Positions 1 to 11,500 of a DNA stretch of 64,000 nt are shown in pieces. The notes beneath the pieces were generated by a model. That model saw only the letters and a list, made by a program, of their open reading frames with translations. It was not told where the DNA came from and made no database searches. The stretch's first letter is position 1. Each line of letters starts with the position of its first letter. The translations under genes were made by a program, and so were the position numbers. Origin of the DNA: Nectonema munidae (lineage: Eukaryota > Nematomorpha > Nectonematoida > Nectonematidae); NCBI GenBank assembly GCA_030549495.1, contig JAUIRK010000136.1:372001-436000 (forward strand), read 5' to 3'.

Positions 1-1
1 A

Positions 2-262
2 CAGAATGAAAAATATCAATTAAAGTTGCTTTCTCCTTATTCCTTCATGATGAATCCGTGCGAAAACGTTTTTTCAAAAATTAAAAGTAAAGTTAGAAAT
101 ATATGGAATTCCACCACACTAAGTATGTCTTTTTCATCTACACTCAGAAAAGGTGTTGATTCTATTTCTACGTTTGACTGTACAAATTATTATAGACATA
201 TGCCAAACAACATCAATATAGCTTCAACTGGACAATTATATAGTCCAAATATTTCTTTATGA
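2..262 (+). CDS. IS630/Tc1-mariner-like DDE transposase, C-terminal fragment
   Basis: The frame is open to the left edge of the window and ends at a stop at 260-262. It encodes about 86 residues. Near its start it carries SPYSFMMNPCENVFSKIK, which is the block around the third acidic residue of the DDE_3 (IS630/Tc1/mariner-like) nuclease fold, normally written LPPYSPxLNPIENxWSxxK. The C-terminal tail (CTNYYRHM and following) resembles the tails of DDE_3 proteins common in invertebrate genomes. The first two catalytic acids would lie off the left edge. The family role is cut-and-paste transposition. The neighbourhood offers no host context. It could instead be an exon of a domesticated transposase, which cannot be judged from this end alone. 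Confidence 0.6.
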   Translation, partial: QNEKYQLKLLSPYSFMMNPCENVFSKIKSKVRNIWNSTTLSMSFSSTLRKGVDSISTFDCTNYYRHMPNNINIASTGQLYSPNISL

Positions 263-429
263 TTACTATTTTTACCGACAATAAAGTTATTCTTTTTAAT
301 TTTAATTGTTAAATTAACTTTTTTACTGAATTTTGTTATCTTTCCAAAGTTTATAACTTGTTCTTTGAATGGGTTAGTTTTGAAAATTTATAGAAAGAAA
401 AAAAATCAAAATAAATAAGACCAACCTAA

Positions 430-562
430 AATAAGATATGACGAACTTAGAAAAAATACGAACTTAAAGTGAAAAAGGACAAACCCTAAAGTGTAAAAGG
501 ACGAATTTAAAATGAAAAAAAAACGAATTTAAAATGAAAAAAGACGAATTTAAAGTGAAAAT
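430..562. repeat. Degenerate ~20-bp tandem repeat
   Basis: About six imperfect units of the form GACGAATTTAAAGTGAAAAA follow one another. The last three are nearly identical (ACGAATTTAAAATGAAAA and similar). Related but looser strings occur near 25200-25330 and 44950-45010. No coding role is seen. Confidence 0.55.
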
Positions 563-1443
563 GCTATATATAATAAATAATCTTGTGTCGTGCATTCATA
601 AAAGAAACCGTGTAATATAACTTATTCATCACACATGTGTAACTTTATATTTACACATGCGAAAAAGTAAGCATCTCTTCAATATATCTCGTTGACGTTT
701 GAGACACAACTTTATCAAGGCACTTTGTGATGAACATATAAAATAAACAAGAAAAGAAAGCAAAAATATTTACAAATAGAATTGTACTTAAAATTTGAAT
801 TTAAGTTCGTTTTCTTGAAAAGTATCAGTAAACTTACGGCACATTCTTATATCAACTTAATTTGCCAAAGGATTATTTGTTTCTTATGACTATATATTAT
901 TTTATATATAAGAAAAATTTGAATCAAAAAGTTTATGAGTAAATTTTGTATAAAACTATTGTATGAAAAGCCGATAAAATTTTGGAATAAAGTAGATGGT
1001 GTTAAATTGAAAAAAAAATCATTATAGAACATTTTATACACTTTTTTTATAAGGAAAAAAACTTGTTTATTACTATTGAAATTCATTGATGCGTTCCCAA
1101 AAAAATCTGAGAAGAAAAGTCGAAAAATTTGAAATTAGCCCTATACGAGATTATTATCGAGGCACTATACGGCCATTGAAGGTAGTGAAAATATTTGCGC
1201 CATGCAAGGGTTCATTTGTTTCGGTTTTTTACTGTTGTTCAATTTGTTTGAAGCGAATATTAAAGGTTGGTTGTTTCATATCTTTCCGTATTGTGATTTT
1301 ATTATTTTTTCCTCTTGAACACTTTTAACCCTTTCGCTGCAAAATGCGGGCACACCCACTTTAAACATCGAACTAATAATGTGCTGCATGCGGGTCTGGT
1401 AAACATCATTTTAAAAACATTTTATTTGTGTTGCTACAAGGCG
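563..1443. other. Intergenic, nothing recognised
   Basis: AT-rich sequence with short open frames on both strands that show no family motif. From about 1320 it becomes more GC-balanced as it runs into the 189-bp tandem duplication, so it may belong to the same transcribed or repeated unit. Confidence 0.4.
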
Positions 1444-1821
1444 GCAGTGCTCCCAAGGCGCACCAAAACCTTCTGGTGCCGCTCCAACCAAGTACAAGTC
1501 AAAACATTTCCCCAACGCCCCTGTTTACCCGACCCACAGTGAGTCAGTGACTTGGTCTTCTATTTTTATGGTTTTATTCCGATTTGAGTGCATATCATTA
1601 ACTAATTTATATATGTACTTTTTCAGTATGAAGCAGTGCTCTCAAGGCGCACCAAAACCCTCTGGTGCCGCTCCGACCAAGTACAAGTCAAAACATTTCC
1701 ACAACGCCCGTGTTTACCCGACCCACAGTGAGTCAGTGACTTGGTCTTCTATTTTTATGGTTTTAATCCGTTTTGAGTGCATGTCATTAACTAATTTATA
1801 TATGTACTTTTTCAGTATGAA
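1444..1821 (+). repeat. Tandem duplication, 2 x 189 bp, intron-like interior
   Basis: GCAGTGCTC starts at 1444 and again at 1633, and the two 189-bp units differ at only a few positions. Each unit has a GC-balanced ~100-bp part followed by an AT-rich part. The AT-rich part begins CACAGTGAGTCAGTG and ends in a pyrimidine stretch with TTTTTCAG, so it reads like a complete short intron with GTGAGT donor and CAG acceptor. The exon-like part is about 101 bp, not a multiple of three, so joining copies would change frame. Three of five visible differences fall in third positions of one frame (starting ATGAAGCAGTGC), a weak coding hint. No family is recognised. Confidence 0.7.
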
Positions 1822-1854
1822 ATAGGGAACAATGTGATAAATTAATTAGCGTTG

Positions 1855-2160
1855 TAAATGAGATAATAATAATAATAATATTATAAAAAAACCCAAAATT
1901 CAATGGCGTCTCTAACTCTTAGGACGCCAAGTGATCTAGTCCAAAATATTCAGTTTTATCAACAGTTTTTCTCTCTTGGAGGGATGTGATGGGCATGGAG
2001 ACATTCCTCAAAAATTAAGATATTTTTTTTATCCTTTTTATATACAATAAGTATTTTAGATGCAGTGTGAATGTATGAGAGGTGAACACATCCATTATAT
2101 TTTTAAATTTTGTTATTTTTTATGTTATTGTTTGTTGTAAGATTCTTTTCATTCCTAAGG
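1855..2160. other. Short gap before hAT copy
   Basis: Contains an (ATA)n run near 1863-1882 and a small hairpin with GGCGTC/GACGCC arms at 1903-1926. No hAT 5' terminal inverted repeat could be found here, so the start of the following element is undefined. Confidence 0.35.
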
Positions 2161-2161
2161 C

Positions 2162-4137
2162 TTGATAACTTTGTTGCAGATGTCAAAGAAGCGCACATAC
2201 AACGAGAGTTTTCTCAGCTTTGGCTCCTCATTTATAGTGAACAATGCCATGCAGATGCCACAGTGCGTCATCATACTTGCTAACGAAAGCATGAAGCCTT
2301 TAAAGCTGAAGGAACACTTCACCAAGGATCATCGGAATTGGCCAACAAGGATTTGGCATACTTCAAAATCAAGGAACATCAGCTCAAACGGTCTAGATTG
2401 GAACATGGAACAGGAGTTCTCTTTCAACGCAGCAATGTCGTCAAGTCATCGTACAATATTTCCCTTCTTATTGCAAAGCGGAAGTCACACACAATTTGAG
2501 AAAACTTGTTAAACCTTGCATGACAGAGGCTGCTCGTCTTGTTTTTGATCAGAACTGTGTCAAAAAGCTTAATCAGATAAGTCTTTCGGACAGCACAGTT
2601 AAGAACGCATCGGTGATATGTTGCAGGATATAAAATCTCAGGTGAGAAAATCAAACTCTCTCCATTTTAGCCATCCTGCTGGATGAAAGAACAGACGCTG
2701 CACATCTTTCTCAACTTTTGGTTTATGCCCAGTTTATCTCCGAAAATCAGGTTGAGGAGGAGTTTCTCTTCTGCAGACCACTAACAACAGCAACAAAGGC
2801 TAAATATATCATGAACTTAGTGTCCAACTTCGTTGAAGAAGAAAAACTCTCGTGGGCAAAATTGATTGGTATCTGTACGGATGGAGCACCCAGCATGCTC
2901 GGTTCAAAGTCAGAATTTATGACTCTGATCAAAGATTTGGAAATTTTTCATTTCCAAGACATTTCTACCCAGGCATCATTACAACACACTACCTGATCCA
3001 CCGTGAGGTTCTTGCCTCCAAGACGCTTCTTGCTCCTCTCAAAGTTACCTTGGAAACAGTGATCCGCATCGTCAACCAAATCAAAGGAGGGGCACTCAAC
3101 GCCAGGCTGTTTCGTAGTTTGTGCCAAGACATGGATTCTGCTCATCAAGACATCCTCTTTTACACATCTGTTCGTTGGTTGTCAAAGGGCAATGTTCTCG
3201 CTCGTGTATTTGAACTTTTTGATGAATTGCAGTTATTTCTGGCGGCTCAATGGAAGAAAACGGAGCACCTGTTAAATGACATCGAGGGGCCATTCAAGTT
3301 TAGTCTTCCTTACTTCGCAGATATATTCGAAGCTTTGAACGGACTCAACCGGCAACTACAGGGCCCAGATACGACTATCATAATGCACACCGATGCCATT
3401 AAGGCTTTCCTTGACAAGTTAGCTCTCTGGAAGAGGAAAGTTGAAAGGGGTAATGCAGCTTCCTTTTCGCGTCTGAACGAGGTCATCGGAGAAGAACCAG
3501 TTGCCGAGGAGCTGCAACAAGGGATCAAGGAACACTCGATAATTCTTCAAGAAGAGTTCAAACGCTATTTTTATGAAGCTGATAGAAATGATGATGTTTA
3601 GCTGACACTTGCACGCAATCCTTTCCGATGCAATGTGGATGATCTTCCTGATGAGTTCAAGAGGAATTCTTGAAACTCATCAACAACACTGCAAAAAAGG
3701 AGTTCCAGGAACACAAACAGCTCTAACTGCTCGGTCAAGATGCTCTCTGCTTTTCCTAAGACCAGCAAATTTGCCCTGAAAGTACTCATTCCTTTCTCAT
3801 CCATTTACCTTTGCGAAACTGGTTTTTCGACTCTTCTTGTGATAAAATCGAAGGCAAGAAACAGGCTGAATGCTAAAACAGATATGCGATGTGCCTTGAG
3901 CCGTACAAACCCTCGTATTGATTTGCTTGTAGCAAAAAAACAGATACATTCTTCACATTAAATGTTAATGCTGCCATGGTTAATAAAAATTTATAAGATT
4001 TTATTTTTCTCTCTGCTGTGATTCATATTTTAAATTTTAAAATTAGTACATGTTTAGAAGGCTTACAAATGAGGGTGTCATGACAGGTCTGGTACTGCTA
4101 CAAAGGATCATGGACTAAAAAAGTTTGAAAAACACTG
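2162..4137 (+). mobile_element. hAT element with 3' terminal inverted repeat
   Basis: The transposase relic is followed by AGTTTGAAAAACACTG ending at 4137. Its reverse complement CAGTGTTTTTCAAACT is a typical hAT terminus. The next eight bases, CTCTAGAG (4138-4145), fit the nnnTAnnn preference of hAT targets. The matching 5' terminus was not found, so the left limit given is only the start of recognisable coding sequence. Confidence 0.65.
2180..3963 (+). pseudogene. hAT transposase (ZBED5/SCAND3-like), decayed
   Basis: The N-terminal piece has MSKKRTYNES and a CxxC-type BED finger context (MPQCVIILANESMKPLKL), preceded by a good 3' splice site TTTGTTGCAG just before the ATG at 2180. The middle shows the RNase H-like core (GICTDGAPSML, LIHREVLASK, VRWLSKGNVLARVFELFDEL). 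The end carries the hAT dimerisation motif LPFSSIYLCETGFS-like text followed by PRIDLLVAKKQIHSSH and a stop at 3961. The reading frame breaks several times, between 2350 and 2720, near 2985 and between 3600 and 3740, so no intact protein is made. Length agrees with the 600-residue family, so this is a whole copy that decayed rather than a truncated one. hAT proteins excise and insert DNA with 8-bp target duplications. Confidence 0.85.
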
Positions 4138-4145
4138 CTCTAGAG

Positions 4146-4560
4146 AAACATAATGAAAATGATTTTTTTCAATTAAAAAGTGATTTGTAATATAGGTTCT
4201 TGTTGTTAAAAACAAATTTTATTTTGAGGATTTATTAAAAAATAAACCTTATTTAGAATTTTCTTATTAAAATTTTTCATCAAACAAGATAGGTATTTTT
4301 GTCATTTTTGAAGGGGTGTTAAAAAACTTAAATTTTGAAAAGTATTACTTTATCTATACAAAACTAAATTATTTAATATATAGAAAGCCTTCCAGAATAA
4401 CTGAAAAAAAGTATTAATAATCAACTTTGAGTTGAAAAAATTGGAAAATTTTAGAAAAAATTATGATGTTCCTCTATAGAAACATTGGACACAAACACTA
4501 ATTTTAAAAACAGAAAAGTTATTTTCAAATTTGTTTCCTAAAAAACAACAAAAAGTAAGT
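4146..4560. other. Intergenic, nothing recognised
   Basis: AT-rich filler between the end of the hAT copy and the piggyBac relic. No motif, repeat arm or coding-like stretch was recognised. Confidence 0.35.
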
Positions 4561-4569
4561 TTTTCATTT

Positions 4570-5140
4570 ATTTTGATTGATAAACATAAAGACAGTGTGG
4601 ATGTAAACGAACTTTACACTGAAAGCCCTTTTTACAGTAGACACCTTCCTTGTGAAAGAGCTTGAATGGGATGATGTAAAACCACTTTTTAAATTTTCTA
4701 TGCGTTTTCCACTTGGACCTGAAGTATTCATTTTTGCTGCTACACTTTAGATGAATTTCTACCATAGTAGGGGAGCATTTGTTCGTCGATGAAAAGTTTT
4801 TCAGAGAAAATTCCTAATTGTTTTAGGGAGTTATTGAGAAGAATTTGGAGTGGTCTTATCTTGGACAGTTTATCCTTTGTTGTCAAGTTGTCATTATTGG
4901 AAAAATGTAAACATGACTTGATATCCTCGAATCGCTTCCTTGACATTTGATTGGCAACTATACTACACAATATATCGTCATCTTTTTTCCAATAGATTCT
5001 TTGCCTTGATCGTGAATTATAACCTGATAAGATAAGAATTCCAAGACATTTTTTGAGTTCTTCTTTGTCAAGATTCAATCTTTTGTTTTTTTGAGTGGAA
5101 TATGTCACGTTACTAAGAAACTCATGATTTCATCATTGAA
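4570..5140 (-). pseudogene. piggyBac transposase fragment
   Basis: Read on the minus strand from about 5108, the first part gives LKKCLGILILSGYNSRSRQR, then MSRKRFEDIKSCLHFSNND, KLSKIRPLQILLNNSLKQLG and FIDEQMLPYYGR. These are in order the conserved blocks of the DDE_Tnp_1_7 domain (piggyBac/PGBD): LGILILSGY, MSRxRFExI, LHFxDN, KxRPL and the first catalytic aspartate region DExMxPYxGR. A second frame (4765-4568) continues with the FRSK...KFKKW block that follows it in the family. The N-terminal arm and the rest of the catalytic core are absent, so this is a truncated and broken relic of roughly a quarter of the protein. No TTAA-flanked ends were recognised. Confidence 0.8.
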
Positions 5141-5247
5141 GTTTTTTTTCAAAAAAAGAAATTGGCTCAGCGTACATAACATCAGAAAATTATGAAGATA
5201 AAAGTAATAATTCATCATGATTCATTGGAAAAATCTTTATTTTTTTT

Positions 5248-5944
5248 TCATTTTGGAATTTCTTTATTCACTTTTTTGATGTTTGTTGAAAATTCTTGAT
5301 TTTCTTCTTGAACACAGACTTCTAAAGATCCTGAAACAGCACAGAGATTTTGTTGATGTAAAATACAATGAAAAGAAATCAGTTCATTTGGATCTTTGAT
5401 TTCTCTTTTAAGATGCGCAATAAATCCTTCATTCTTAATACAATATTTGTGCTGAATCTGTGGAATCTGTCGATTCATCCAAGGCTACTGAGTAATACAC
5501 ATTTTCCTTCTGGATTACATTTTTGAGTTGTTCTGTTAGATTACAACCCAATTTATACTGTCGATCTGTATTAGTCCTTCTTTTAAGAGGCACCTCTTTA
5601 TATTTATAAACTTTATTTGGATCTACACATCTTACCACTTTTAAAATACATTCCTTCATGAGTTCTGCATCGGTGAATGGTTTACCCTTTTTTCCAAGCA
5701 AATATGCAACTTTATAGCTGGCTTCTGTAGCAGGATTCCCTTGATGTAACACAGAATGGAACTATTGTCTTTGCTTTTGCTTTCCATCTTTAAGTTTCTT
5801 CAGTGCTAGCTTTCGAGACTCCCCCTCTAATTTGGCATATTTATTGTCTTTATGAAGAGCGTAATGTTGCTGTGCATTGAATTTCTTAACCGTTACAATT
5901 GTAGTATCACACAGCAAGCAAAACATTTTGCCGCCACTATTCAC
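5248..5944 (-). pseudogene. hAT transposase, GTF2IRD2-like, decayed and internally deleted
   Basis: From 5944 downwards the frames read a BED-like finger (GGKMFCLLCDTTIVTVKKFN, then HYALHKDNKYAKLEG), next EASYKVAYLLGKKGKPFTDAELMKEC and YYSVALDESTDSTDSAQ, and last FIAHLKREI followed by ISFHCILHQQNLC. This is the order seen in hAT proteins of the GTF2IRD2/ZBED group: zinc finger, the ASYxVAxLIAKxGKPFxxGE block, the first catalytic aspartate region LDESTD, and HCIIHQExLC. About 80 residues between DESTD and HCILHQ are missing and the frame changes at least twice. The C-terminal dimerisation part is not present next to it. It is a relic. Confidence 0.8.
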
Positions 5945-6702
5945 TAAAAAATATTGCAGTCCTAATCTTCATTAAAGATTCAATTTTCTTCTTTCAAATT
6001 CGTTGTCACTGTTACAAAAAAATATCATAAATTAAAGACAATCTATTTTGTGTCCTCATATGAATACATTGGGAGAAAACGGGTTAAGTTAAAATTCATT
6101 GGGTTGAGAGAAAAATGCTTCTAATTTCTGGAAGTAACATCACTGAACACAATTAATATTCCTTTCGCCTATGTGTGTGGTGTATATTATAGGTTTCAGG
6201 TGTATAATGATTTCAGACTTAAAAACAATTCAAGGTTTTTATTAAAATAATATTTATATCAAAGGCCGCACTTGATGGCCCGGAAAGCCGCAGGTTCTCC
6301 ACCCATGGGATAGGTCAAAGAGGGACAAATGAGGCCCTGAGAGCTTTATTCCGCCCCCGCTAAAATGAATCTAATTTTTGCTGTGAATCTTTGTACTCCA
6401 CATTAAAGTTCGTGAAGTAAAAAACATCATTCACATTTGACCAATCAGCATCCACAGAATTTCTGCGAACACCTTTGACTAATTTTAAGCCAGCTTTTAA
6501 AAAATTAGGCAAAGATTGTCGTTAGATGTTATTATATATTTGATTTTATATGTGTGTTCCTAGGTTTTTATATATGATTTGTAAAAATATGTAGATAAAA
6601 AAAAATTGAATTTGTGTATCTAAGTGAGGCGGCTCTTTATAAAATAGAAAATCTGGAGTGTGGCTCTCTTTGACCTTCTATGTGGCCACCCTTAGCATAA
6701 AC
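5945..6702. other. Probable flank of the GTF2IRD2-like hAT element
   Basis: Mostly AT-rich, but 6270-6360 is GC-rich (GCAGGTTCTCCACCCATGG and nearby) in the style of hAT subterminal sequence. On the minus strand 6395-6510 encodes an open stretch containing KGVRRNSVDADWSNVNDVFY that I could not assign to any family. Confidence 0.35.
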
Positions 6703-7125
6703 CAGTGCTTCTCAAACTCTTTTACCCTAGGGCGCACCTATGAAATAACTGAAACTTTGGGAATAAAAGAAGAGATATAAAGAAGTATCATGAAATAAGC
6801 ATTTATTTTTTAGAGAATACATTTTTTTGATATCTTAATAGGAAATATGCGACTGGTGATATTTTGCAATTTTCTGGATGTTTGGTCTTATTTGTGAAAA
6901 ACAAACTCTCATCTCTTCATCTATGTATTTAAGACTTGATCTATTCTTACTTTTGATGTTGGTTAGCAAAGAAAATCCTTGTTCACAGAGATAAGATGTG
7001 GAAAACTGCAATAAAATAGTCAAAGCTTTCCCGGCTATTGAAGGCACATGGCTACCTTTCATGGCGCACCTGGCTATCTTGAAGGGCACGCGAGTGGGCC
7101 GCGGCGTAGCGTTTGAGAAGAACTG
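6703..7125 (-). mobile_element. Deleted hAT element with both terminal inverted repeats
   Basis: The left end CAGTGCTTCTCAAAC (6703) is matched in inverse by GTTTGAGAAGAACTG (ending 7125). Both continue inward with GC-rich CGCACC/GGGC-type sequence. Between them, on the minus strand 7089-6835, lies only the C-terminal hAT dimerisation region: LLQFSTSYLCEQGFSLLTN, then KSKNRSSL, MRVCFSQIRPNI and a stop. The element is therefore about 420 bp, an internal-deletion derivative that kept the last 80 residues of its transposase. The flanking octamers GCATAAAC and CCGTAGAT share the central TA but are not identical, so the target duplication is decayed or the copy is chimeric. Confidence 0.75.
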
Positions 7126-8443
7126 CCGTAGATAGTGGCTGGCCTTTGACGATATAACATAATTATCAAAAAAAATGACAGATAATAGGACAAAACAATT
7201 TAGTCTTTTGATAACAAAAAATTGGAATATATCAACTTAATTTTATGGAAATAATGTTTTAAAAATAAATATGAGGGTTAAAGAAAAATGACCCTGAATT
7301 TAGTTTTAAATATAAAAAGGGGGAAAGGGGAACAGTTTTATATAGAGTTAATCATATCTGCAAAGAAGGAACAAAAAATATCGATTCCTACGAGTGCAAA
7401 TTTTGCTATTCGAATTCCTACTTATGAGAAAATGAAATAACATATAGTACAAAGTAAAACTAACAAAATAAGAAACACAAAATTTTTACTTACAAGACAA
7501 CAAATTCAAAATTTATTACCATCGAATATGCGGGTGTATAAGTTTACTCCAAATTTAAGAACAAAAAGTAAACATTTAATATCATTCGCTGTACAAGTCG
7601 CCTCCAGTTTAAATAAAGTAAGTCATGATGCTGTGAATGATCAAATAATTTTTTTATATCAAATTAAATGGTGCATATCTAATTTAGTAGAGACAAGAAA
7701 TATGGTGTTAAGTGTAAAAAATTATATTCTTTTTACAAAAAAAAGTGTTCAGTGAATAGTCGAAGGTTATGCTTAAGGACAAATTAACATATAATACAGT
7801 ATTCGAATTTATGTAAATTTTTCAATTATTAACCTGAATTTTTGAAAACACGTGAACGTATTCATATTTTAACAGTTTAACAATAAAAAAGCCATGGGAT
7901 CGCTTAGAACTCATAACTTATTATTGTCTTAAATTTCAGTTAGAAAGAAATATTTTTGAGCACTTAAGCTAAAAATAATAAAATTTTGTTAAGATAATAA
8001 TATAAAAAATCAATAAAAAATATGATCGTGGCGGATTCTGATCACTGCTCATTTTTTTCGGACTCCGACTTCATTTCTTATAAAATTAGGTTTGCATTAT
8101 GGTTTTTTGATCATATCCATCCTATGAAAAATAACTATGCAACACTTTACGTGGAACTACACTTTATAACTATTTTATTCTCATTTGTGATAAGGCTTAA
8201 AAAATAGAATGATTTAATGCACTTAATAAAGGACATAGTATATTGGAAAATGAGACTAAAAATAAAAAATACAAACTTATTATAAAACATCATGTGGTAT
8301 AAATTTTTTGTTGATTCTGTCGCAGTCTGCACAGTTTTGTCGACTCCGGCTCCAAAGAGTTGTTAATGCTTTTGGCAAAGGTATCAAATATATCTCTATA
8401 TATGTACCAGCATTTAAATCTAAGTATAAATCTAAGTACTCAC
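7126..8443. other. Last NRDE2 intron or 3' flank
   Basis: Since the exon at 8565-8444 ends in a strong donor, a further NRDE2 exon should lie at lower coordinates. A good acceptor-like tract (TTCCTTCTTTGCAG on the minus strand, near 7350) is followed at once by a stop in the required phase, so it is not accepted. Nothing else was recognised. Confidence 0.35.
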
Positions 8444-8565
8444 CTTGAGCTTTAGAAGTAAACGCCATATTGAGGAGTCATGTGAAAATTTGTTGCATTT
8501 AAGGTGAATTTCATAAATGTTTGTTATCTTGTTAACAACACTTTTTGACATATATATTTTCGTTT
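8444..8565 (-). CDS. NRDE2: NRDE2 exon with IWRLLLKLK HAT motif
   Basis: Acceptor TTTCTTTTTATGTTAG, donor CTCAAG|GTGAGTAC, both very strong. Reads TKIYMSKSVVNKITNIYEIH then SSIWRLLLKLK, matching human HRIQALFENAMRSDS...PLLWRMYLNFL. The first codon is completed by the single A left by the exon ending at 13624. The intron between them is about 5 kb and holds three transposon insertions. Confidence 0.75.
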
Positions 8566-11500
8566 CTAACATAAAAAGAAAAGAAATTCCACTCATCATC
8601 CAATGCAATTTTCGCAAAAAACAATTATAAATAAAAGTTATTTAAAATTCAATAAAAATGATTTCTGATAAGTTTTTTCGTAAATTAAATTGATGATGCA
8701 TATTATAATATATATATATTATACATATCCGTTCTACATTCAGGAGTGCTAAATCTTTCAAAAGATTGACATCTACGGATGAAGAATAAAATAATGATAC
8801 GTAATCCTGGTACTGTAAGCATAAGTGGGCTGTATAATTCTTAATCAAAAAGTTACTTCATTAACTGTTAATTCGTTAACCAAAAATTTACTTCGATAAC
8901 CATTGATCAGTTAGTTGTATAAAATTGTAAAGGAAATTACCCGTTATCTCACGAAACTACCCAAAACACCTTTGAAAATCACAAAAACATCTTTTTTATC
9001 ATTATTTAAAAATTATACTTTTATGCTTTAGAGTTTAAAAAAAGGTTGAATGCATAATTTAACGCCTTTATTGGCTTTTTAACATAAAGAGACACATTAC
9101 CGTCAGAGGCGCACATCCTCAAAATTATTGGGGGACGAAATTTTTTTGTTGCAATTTTCAAAATTAGTGGTCTGGAAATACCACGGGAGACCAAATATTC
9201 AAGCAATCCTTTAAAATAGAGTGTATACCTAAAGTCTTAAATTTATAAGACTACTTTATATTTTTTTTTACAAAATTGGTGAATTTAAATACTATACTTC
9301 AAGCGAAAATATTTTAATTAAATTTGCATATCGAATATCGTGCGTAGAAAAAATTCCCCCAATTAAAAAGTAGAAAAAAACGCCCCAGTAAAAATAACCC
9401 AATTTAAAATTAGGAAAAAATGGCCAAACACAAAAAATTATTAATTAAAATTTAAAAAAAATTTTTTAAAAAAGATATGTGAAATAAAGATTTTTTGTAA
9501 AAAAAAAAGTTAACTTTTGATCTAAAACATTTAAAATTTAATTAAAGTAAACTAAAAAACTCAGCATACGACAATTTTTTAAATACAAAAAAAATTTATA
9601 AAACAGCAAATATTTTTGGAATTTGTGTGTATCAGAACACTTTCTAAATATAATTTGTATTTTAACTGATTTTAAGAACACATTCCCACAAATCTACAAC
9701 TTTTCTATTGTTTTCAAGAACTTTATAAAGAAAAAAACCCTATAGATTAAAAATTTAGCCTTTCGCCCCCCGAATGTGCGCCCCTGATTACCGTCTAAAA
9801 TTAAATTATGAATAATTGGGGTTATAGTTTATTTCTTGAATTTATTTAAAAAATAAGTTAATGGACTTTATTTTAGTTATTTTCTTAGTTAGAAAAATTA
9901 TTAACTTACATTTATTTTAAGTTTGTTCGGTGTAAAGAAAATTTTCCCAAAATTAAAACCTCCGACAATATTTAATTTGAACAATTTTGTCAACGCTGCA
10001 ATTCACTATAAATACATTATCTCATATTAAGTTCTAAAAAGTAAACTGGAAGTTTATATCTTTGGTTCGATGTTATATTCTTATAAATATTTAAATATTA
10101 CTTTGGTATAATGTCATTTTAAATCTGGCATGTGTTGAAAAAATATTTTATGCTCAGCTTTAATCCTTTTTTAGTTTTCTTGATAATAAGCATTTAGATT
10201 TCAAACAAGTTAGGTCCTAAAACAAGTCTAAAATCTAAATGCTCTTTTTAGTTTTTAACTATAGACATTATTGAGGAAATACGTCTCCTATAATTTATTA
10301 TTATTTTTATACTACCCTTGTATACCCTTGCTCTACGTAAAATGTTAACTTAGTTTATTTAATAAAAAAATATGTTTCAAAAAATAATTGAAGAATTGAG
10401 ACAAGGTATCGGGAGGAAGCAATAAATTTTTGGGATGGGATTCCGATACATGAAAAAAATCCCGAATCCCATCAATCGTTCCATCACTACTCAGAACCCT
10501 GTTGCTAATACGTTTTTGTTTTTAGCCCTCTTATATTTTTTTCTAGCTTATGACATTAACCCATTTAAGGCCAAGCAAAGCAGACGATATCTAAAAAAAC
10601 GCAGACTATCTATATTCAAAGTCATTGAAAAAAGCAGACGAAGATGAAATTACTTATGTTCCAAAATAGGAACATTGGGCGTAAATGGGTTAATCTTGAT
10701 ATAGAGGCTAATGTAGAAAAGAAATATCATTCCAAATGATTTTAATACTGTACATAGAAAAAAGCTAAAAACATTTTGATTAATAACATTATGCAATTTT
10801 AAAAAGAAAAAAATACATAAAAAGCATAGACTATTTCTTAGTAAAGAAGTTTTCTTCAAAAAACTTGCAACAAATGTTTTTGGTGTGGATCAGAAACAAA
10901 TTTTGGAAATAATGTAAATTACATTACATACTTTTTATTTGCGAAAATATTTTTTTCCAAGCGCCCATTTCGTTTTTCAGCTGTCTCAGGTAGTTTTATT
11001 TCTTCACCCTCTGAGGGGAGAGAAGCTGATTGCTATGTTTTTACCCCTAGCTTTACACATATATCTCTGAAGTATAGGATCACCTGCTGTTAACTCTGTT
11101 TCTAATGTTTATTATCTCAGGATTCTTTAAACAAAAACTCATTATTCTCAGTTTCTTTACATTTTTTTGATTTCATAACAAAAAAGTTTTCTTGGCGTCA
11201 ATTCTGTCTAGGACTTCATAATCTTCAAGAGATAACACATCAATCCAATCAATTTTATTAGCTTACGGGAACAGTATCTCCCATACAAAAAGTTTCTTTT
11301 TTACTTTTACTTCATTGAACTCATGGATTAGCACAAAACGCGTTCAAATTAAATTTATAAAATCGTGTAACAATGGTTGCTACAGTTTGGCTCTTTTATC
11401 TTATACATATAGAACCGGTAAATTAGCATCCGCTCAGGCGGCACTTGTATTTGATACACCACTGGCAGTATCCCTAGTTTTCTGTGAAAAAGAACAAATT

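Noticed and set aside
8030-8360. Element bounded by GGATTCTGATCACTG/GACTCCGAC-like strings
   Set aside because: The similar strings are direct rather than inverted, short, and without target duplication.
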